Origin: Leucobacter sp.
GTDB lineage: Bacteria; Actinomycetota; Actinomycetes; Actinomycetales; Microbacteriaceae
Assembly: GCA_017990305.1 (NCBI GenBank)
Contig: JAGNOB010000085.1
Coordinates: forward strand, 1-7,068
Reading direction: 5' to 3'
DNA: 7,068 nucleotides
In this document: positions 1 to 7,068 of the stretch, one piece after another
Layout of the letters: every line of letters begins with the position of its first letter
Numbering within the stretch: the stretch's first letter is position 1
Position numbers and translations under genes: made by a program
The notes under the pieces: model-generated
Seen by the model: only the letters and a program-made list of their open reading frames with translations
What the model was told of the DNA's origin: nothing
Databases searched by the model: none

Positions 1-1437
<1,437 letters not shown>

Positions 1438-1446
1438 GTTGGCTGC

Positions 1447-1466
1447 GCCCCGCCCGCGGGCGGGGC
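1447..1466. repeat. Perfect 20-nt GC palindrome between rpoB and rpoC (RNA hairpin)
   Basis: GCCCCGCCCG followed by its exact reverse complement CGGGCGGGGC, beginning 10 nt after the rpoB stop. As RNA it would fold into an 8-bp all-GC stem with a CGCG loop. A TTTTT run lies at 1483-1487, about 16 nt after the stem, too far for a standard intrinsic terminator. rpoC also has its own ribosome binding site further on, so full termination here is unlikely. Plausible roles are partial attenuation between the two genes, an RNA-processing or stability element, or insulation of the rpoC ribosome binding site. The palindrome is seen directly; the role is inference. Confidence 0.75.
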
Positions 1467-1499
1467 ACCAGCTGCTTCAGAATTTTTACGTTTTCATCC

Positions 1500-1505
1500 A
1501 AGGAG
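1500..1505 (+). promoter_or_regulatory. Ribosome binding site that fixes the TTG start of rpoC
   Basis: AAGGAG at 1500-1505 is followed by 6 nt and then TTG at 1512. The near-consensus Shine-Dalgarno at good spacing, and the match of the following residues ([19 protein letters not shown]) to the N-terminus of mycobacterial RpoC (which begins LDVNFFDELRIGLATAEDI after its start), select this TTG as the start. No ATG or GTG fits as well. Confidence 0.9.
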
Positions 1506-1511
1506 AACATT

Positions 1512-5402
<3,891 letters not shown>

Positions 5403-5407
5403 GGGTT

Positions 5408-5434
5408 CCGGCCGCCCGCCTCGCGGGTAGCCGG
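5408..5434 (+). other. First hairpin after rpoC (interrupted stem)
   Basis: CCGGC (5408-5412) pairs with GCCGG (5430-5434), and CCCGC (5415-5419) pairs with GCGGG (5423-5427) around a CTC loop, with a symmetric 2x2 internal mismatch between the two stem parts. It begins 5 nt after the rpoC stop and has no T tract. It may assist the stronger terminator that follows or protect the 3' end of the mRNA. The pairing is seen; the role is inferred. Confidence 0.55.
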
Positions 5435-5445
5435 GTCAGACACTG

Positions 5446-5479
5446 AGCGGGCGTCCACCTTCGGGTGGGCGCCCGCTTT
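5446..5479 (+). terminator. Likely terminator of the rpoBC transcript
   Basis: AGCGGGCGTCCACC (5446-5459) pairs with GGTGGGCGCCCGCT (5464-5477), giving a 14-bp stem with a single U-G wobble, closed by a TTCG loop in the C(UUCG)G context, which is an exceptionally stable tetraloop. Only a three-T run (5477-5479) follows. A short or missing T tract is common among proposed actinobacterial terminators, so this is accepted as the rpoC terminator. It sits about 43 nt after the rpoC stop, and the next gene starts 164 nt later on the same strand. Confidence 0.85.
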
Positions 5480-5532
5480 GTGCGTGATTGAGGCACATGG
5501 GCCTGACCAACGGCGGCCCCATTGCTGCCTCG

Positions 5533-5547
5533 CTGTGCAGATCACAG
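5533..5547. promoter_or_regulatory. Short inverted repeat, possible operator
   Basis: CTGTG and CACAG (5-nt arms) flank a 5-nt centre, CAGAT. The repeat directly abuts TATGGT (5548-5553), which resembles a -10 hexamer, though the only TTG-type -35 candidate (TTGCTG, 5522-5527) is 20 nt away, longer than usual. Arms of this length can occur by chance. If real, a regulator bound here would sit on the spacer of a promoter for the membrane-protein genes. The symmetry is seen; the function is weak inference. Confidence 0.25.
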
Positions 5548-5595
5548 TATGGTTTCGTGCGCGTGTTCCGCGCGGGAGGGCCCGTTTCTGGCGCA

Positions 5596-5608
5596 TAGCT
5601 TGTATCGT
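5596..5608 (+). promoter_or_regulatory. Possible -10 region for the membrane-protein gene pair
   Basis: Two overlapping candidates fit the actinobacterial TAnnnT pattern: TAGCTT (5596-5601) and TATCGT (5603-5608). Transcription would begin near 5609-5616, leaving a leader of about 30 nt before the ATG at 5644. No convincing -35 hexamer lies 16-18 nt upstream. A promoter somewhere between the rpoC terminator and 5644 is expected; its exact place is uncertain. Confidence 0.3.
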
Positions 5609-5643
5609 GGCGACAGAACGCAAGGCACTCGAGAGGTGAACCA

Positions 5644-6606
5644 ATGAGCGATGAGCGCGAAACTCCCGTCGATCCCGGCGCGCCGGTCGAGGAACAAGCG
5701 GCGACCGACACCGCTGTCCAAGAGGCTGTCGTTCGCGCAACCTCGAATGCCGATGACGCCGCGAACGAGGTGATTGTCGTCGAAGCAGACGGCTCCGTCG
5801 TCGATGTCTCAGCAGCGGGGGAGACCCCAGCGGTCGTTGCCGGCGCTACGGCGTTCTCCGAGCAGGCTCACCGTGAGCAGGCTTCGAGCGTGGACACCCA
5901 GCTCGATCTTGACATTCCAGGGCCGCGAATCGCCGCCGCAGACGAACTGCCGTCCGCCGCTGCGGAGCCGGTGGTGGCTCCGGCGGTGCAGTTCGCCGAC
6001 CCGGCTCGCGACGGTGAGATCCGGATCAGCGCGGATCATCCGATGGCGGCGTTGTACATGCAGTCGCCGATGCCTCCTGACCTCAAGGGCAACCGTGCAG
6101 GCGGGGTGCTCATCGCGCTGCTCGGCACGCTTGCGTTCGCGTTGTTGTATGCCGGATTGATCGCAGCGCGGATCGCCCAGGACTTCCCGCCGTCAACATT
6201 CCTCAGTGAGGGCCTGATCCCGTGGATCACCTCCTGGGGGTTCATTGCGGGCGTCGTCGGCTTCTTTGTCGGTCTCTCGATCCTTGTCTTGATCTTCGGC
6301 CGCGCGGGCTGGTGGGCATACGTGATCTTCAGCCTGTTCGTTGGGGTTGTGGTTTGGGTGGCAACGTCCGCGACATTCGCGCTGACAGGTGGACCGCTCG
6401 TGCCCGCTGAAGGTGTTGACGGCTTCCTCGCTACCGCACGACAGTTCGCGCTCACGCTGCCGACGCTCGGAGCGGCGATTCTCGCCCGCGAGGTCGCGGT
6501 GTGGTTTGGGGCGTGGATTGGTGCCCGTGGGCGCCGCCTGACCGCGAGGAACGCCGAGGCGCTTGCAGAGTACGAGGCCGCCCTCGCTGAGGTGCGGGCG
6601 AAGTAA
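5644..6606 (+). CDS. Four-helix membrane protein with long acidic N-terminal tail, function unknown
   Basis: 320 residues; I do not recognise a named family. The ATG is preceded by GAGGTGA-like Shine-Dalgarno sequence (5632-5639). Residues 1 to about 125 are rich in Ala, Glu, Asp, Val, Pro and Ser, with no hydrophobic core, and are probably disordered and cytoplasmic. A juxtamembrane stretch, HPMAALYMQSPMPPDLKGNR (132-151), looks like a defined motif. Predicted membrane helices lie at about 153-175, 195-218, 223-247 and 266-293. The basic residues (Lys148, Arg151, Arg220, Arg295, Arg297, Arg298) place both ends inside by the positive-inside rule. The fourth helix carries an Arg282-Glu283 pair, unusual within a membrane span. 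The tail 297-320 is a short charged helix. There is no signal peptide and no catalytic motif. It follows the rpoBC terminator and is 2 nt from the next membrane gene, so the pair is probably an operon. The coding call is firm; the function is open. Confidence 0.9.
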   Translation: MSDERETPVDPGAPVEEQAATDTAVQEAVVRATSNADDAANEVIVVEADGSVVDVSAAGETPAVVAGATAFSEQAHREQASSVDTQLDLDIPGPRIAAADELPSAAAEPVVAPAVQFADPARDGEIRISADHPMAALYMQSPMPPDLKGNRAGGVLIALLGTLAFALLYAGLIAARIAQDFPPSTFLSEGLIPWITSWGFIAGVVGFFVGLSILVLIFGRAGWWAYVIFSLFVGVVVWVATSATFALTGGPLVPAEGVDGFLATARQFALTLPTLGAAILAREVAVWFGAWIGARGRRLTARNAEALAEYEAALAEVRAK

Positions 6607-6608
6607 CC

Positions 6609-7068
6609 ATGACCGAGGGCGCGAAGCGGGGCGTGACCCGGGGCTACGTCCTTGGGCTCCTCGGGGCGACACTGGTGGTGACTGCAGCACTTGTTGTCGC
6701 CGCTTGGGGGCTCCTCGGGATGGCGCTCGGCCGCGAACCCATTGAAACCTCAGATGTTCCCGTGTGGTTTGGGGTGCTGAGCATCGGGCTTGGGCTCGTG
6801 CTGCTGGGGGTTTTGCTGTGGCGGCAGGCGCTGTCGCTCCTCCGCGGCAACAAGCGACCGGTTTGGGGCATCATGCTCGGTGCTGCCTTCGGGATTTACC
6901 TGCTCTGGGGGCTCGCTGGGGTGCTCGCAGATCTGTCAACTGAGGAAACCTGGTTCAGTCCGTTTGCGCTCATCCTGATGCCCCTGTGGGCGCTTGCGGT
7001 GATCCTCTTCTGGGCAGTACTCGCGCGCCGCATCTACACTGACCGCCCAACGCCACAGTGGCCATGGG
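6609..7068 (+). CDS. Small multi-pass membrane protein, 3' end outside window, function unknown
   Basis: The frame from ATG 6609 stays open to the end of the window, giving 153 codons with no stop. The ATG lies 2 nt after the TAA of the upstream gene. The only Shine-Dalgarno-like sequence is GAGGTG at 6589-6594, 14 nt away, so translational coupling to the upstream gene is likely. Residues 1-11 are basic (Lys6, Arg7, Arg11). Hydrophobic segments fall at about 13-40, 51-71, 84-106 and 116-139. Arg/Lys cluster in the 72-83 loop and at 140-141, while acidic residues sit in the 41-50 and 107-115 loops. By the positive-inside rule this predicts four helices with both ends in the cytoplasm, the same topology as the upstream protein. 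The composition is very rich in Leu, Gly and Trp. Eleven of 18 glycines use GGG, a codon that rpoC seldom uses. Family not recognised. Confidence 0.85.
   Translation, partial: MTEGAKRGVTRGYVLGLLGATLVVTAALVVAAWGLLGMALGREPIETSDVPVWFGVLSIGLGLVLLGVLLWRQALSLLRGNKRPVWGIMLGAAFGIYLLWGLAGVLADLSTEETWFSPFALILMPLWALAVILFWAVLARRIYTDRPTPQWPW

Noticed and set aside
5534..5546. CRP/GlxR-type binding site (TGTG...TCACA)
   Set aside because: The half sites resemble TGTGA/TCACA, but the centre is about 3 nt too short for the usual 16-nt site, and the left arm lacks the final A.
5559..5573. Small hairpin GCGCG-TGTTC-CGCGC
   Set aside because: Only 5 bp of low-complexity GC sequence; expected by chance in DNA this GC-rich.

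Overview
The window is GC-rich DNA from a high-G+C Gram-positive bacterium. The RNA polymerase proteins point to Actinomycetota, most likely family Microbacteriaceae. The reasons are the close run-through match of RpoC to the mycobacterial protein, an actinobacteria-type coiled-coil insertion in the RpoC clamp, no large insertion in the trigger loop, and an RpoB tail of the actinobacterial type. The genus cannot be fixed from the sequence alone; Leucobacter-like or Microbacterium-like is a guess.

Layout: 1-1437 is the 3' part of rpoB (RNA polymerase beta subunit, 5' end outside the window). A 74-nt gap follows, holding a perfect 20-nt GC palindrome and a strong ribosome binding site. rpoC (beta' subunit, 1512-5402) is complete and starts at TTG. 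Directly after rpoC come two hairpins. The second, a 14-bp stem closed by a cUUCGg tetraloop, is the likely end of the rpoBC transcript. From 5480 to 5643 there is a short non-coding region with a small inverted repeat and weak promoter-like hexamers. Two genes then lie 2 nt apart: a 320-aa protein with a long acidic disordered N-terminus and four membrane helices, and the first 153 codons of a second four-helix membrane protein cut by the window end.

Function: rpoB and rpoC form one transcription unit that makes the catalytic core of RNA polymerase. Both active-centre halves visible here are intact (beta lysines, beta' NADFDGD, bridge helix, trigger loop, both zinc sites). The two downstream membrane genes appear to be a separate unit of unknown function, with looser codon use than rpoBC.

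Most of the window is ordinary housekeeping sequence. I see no mobile element, CRISPR array, tRNA, rRNA or defence system. The least explained parts are the two small membrane genes and the hairpins that flank rpoC.
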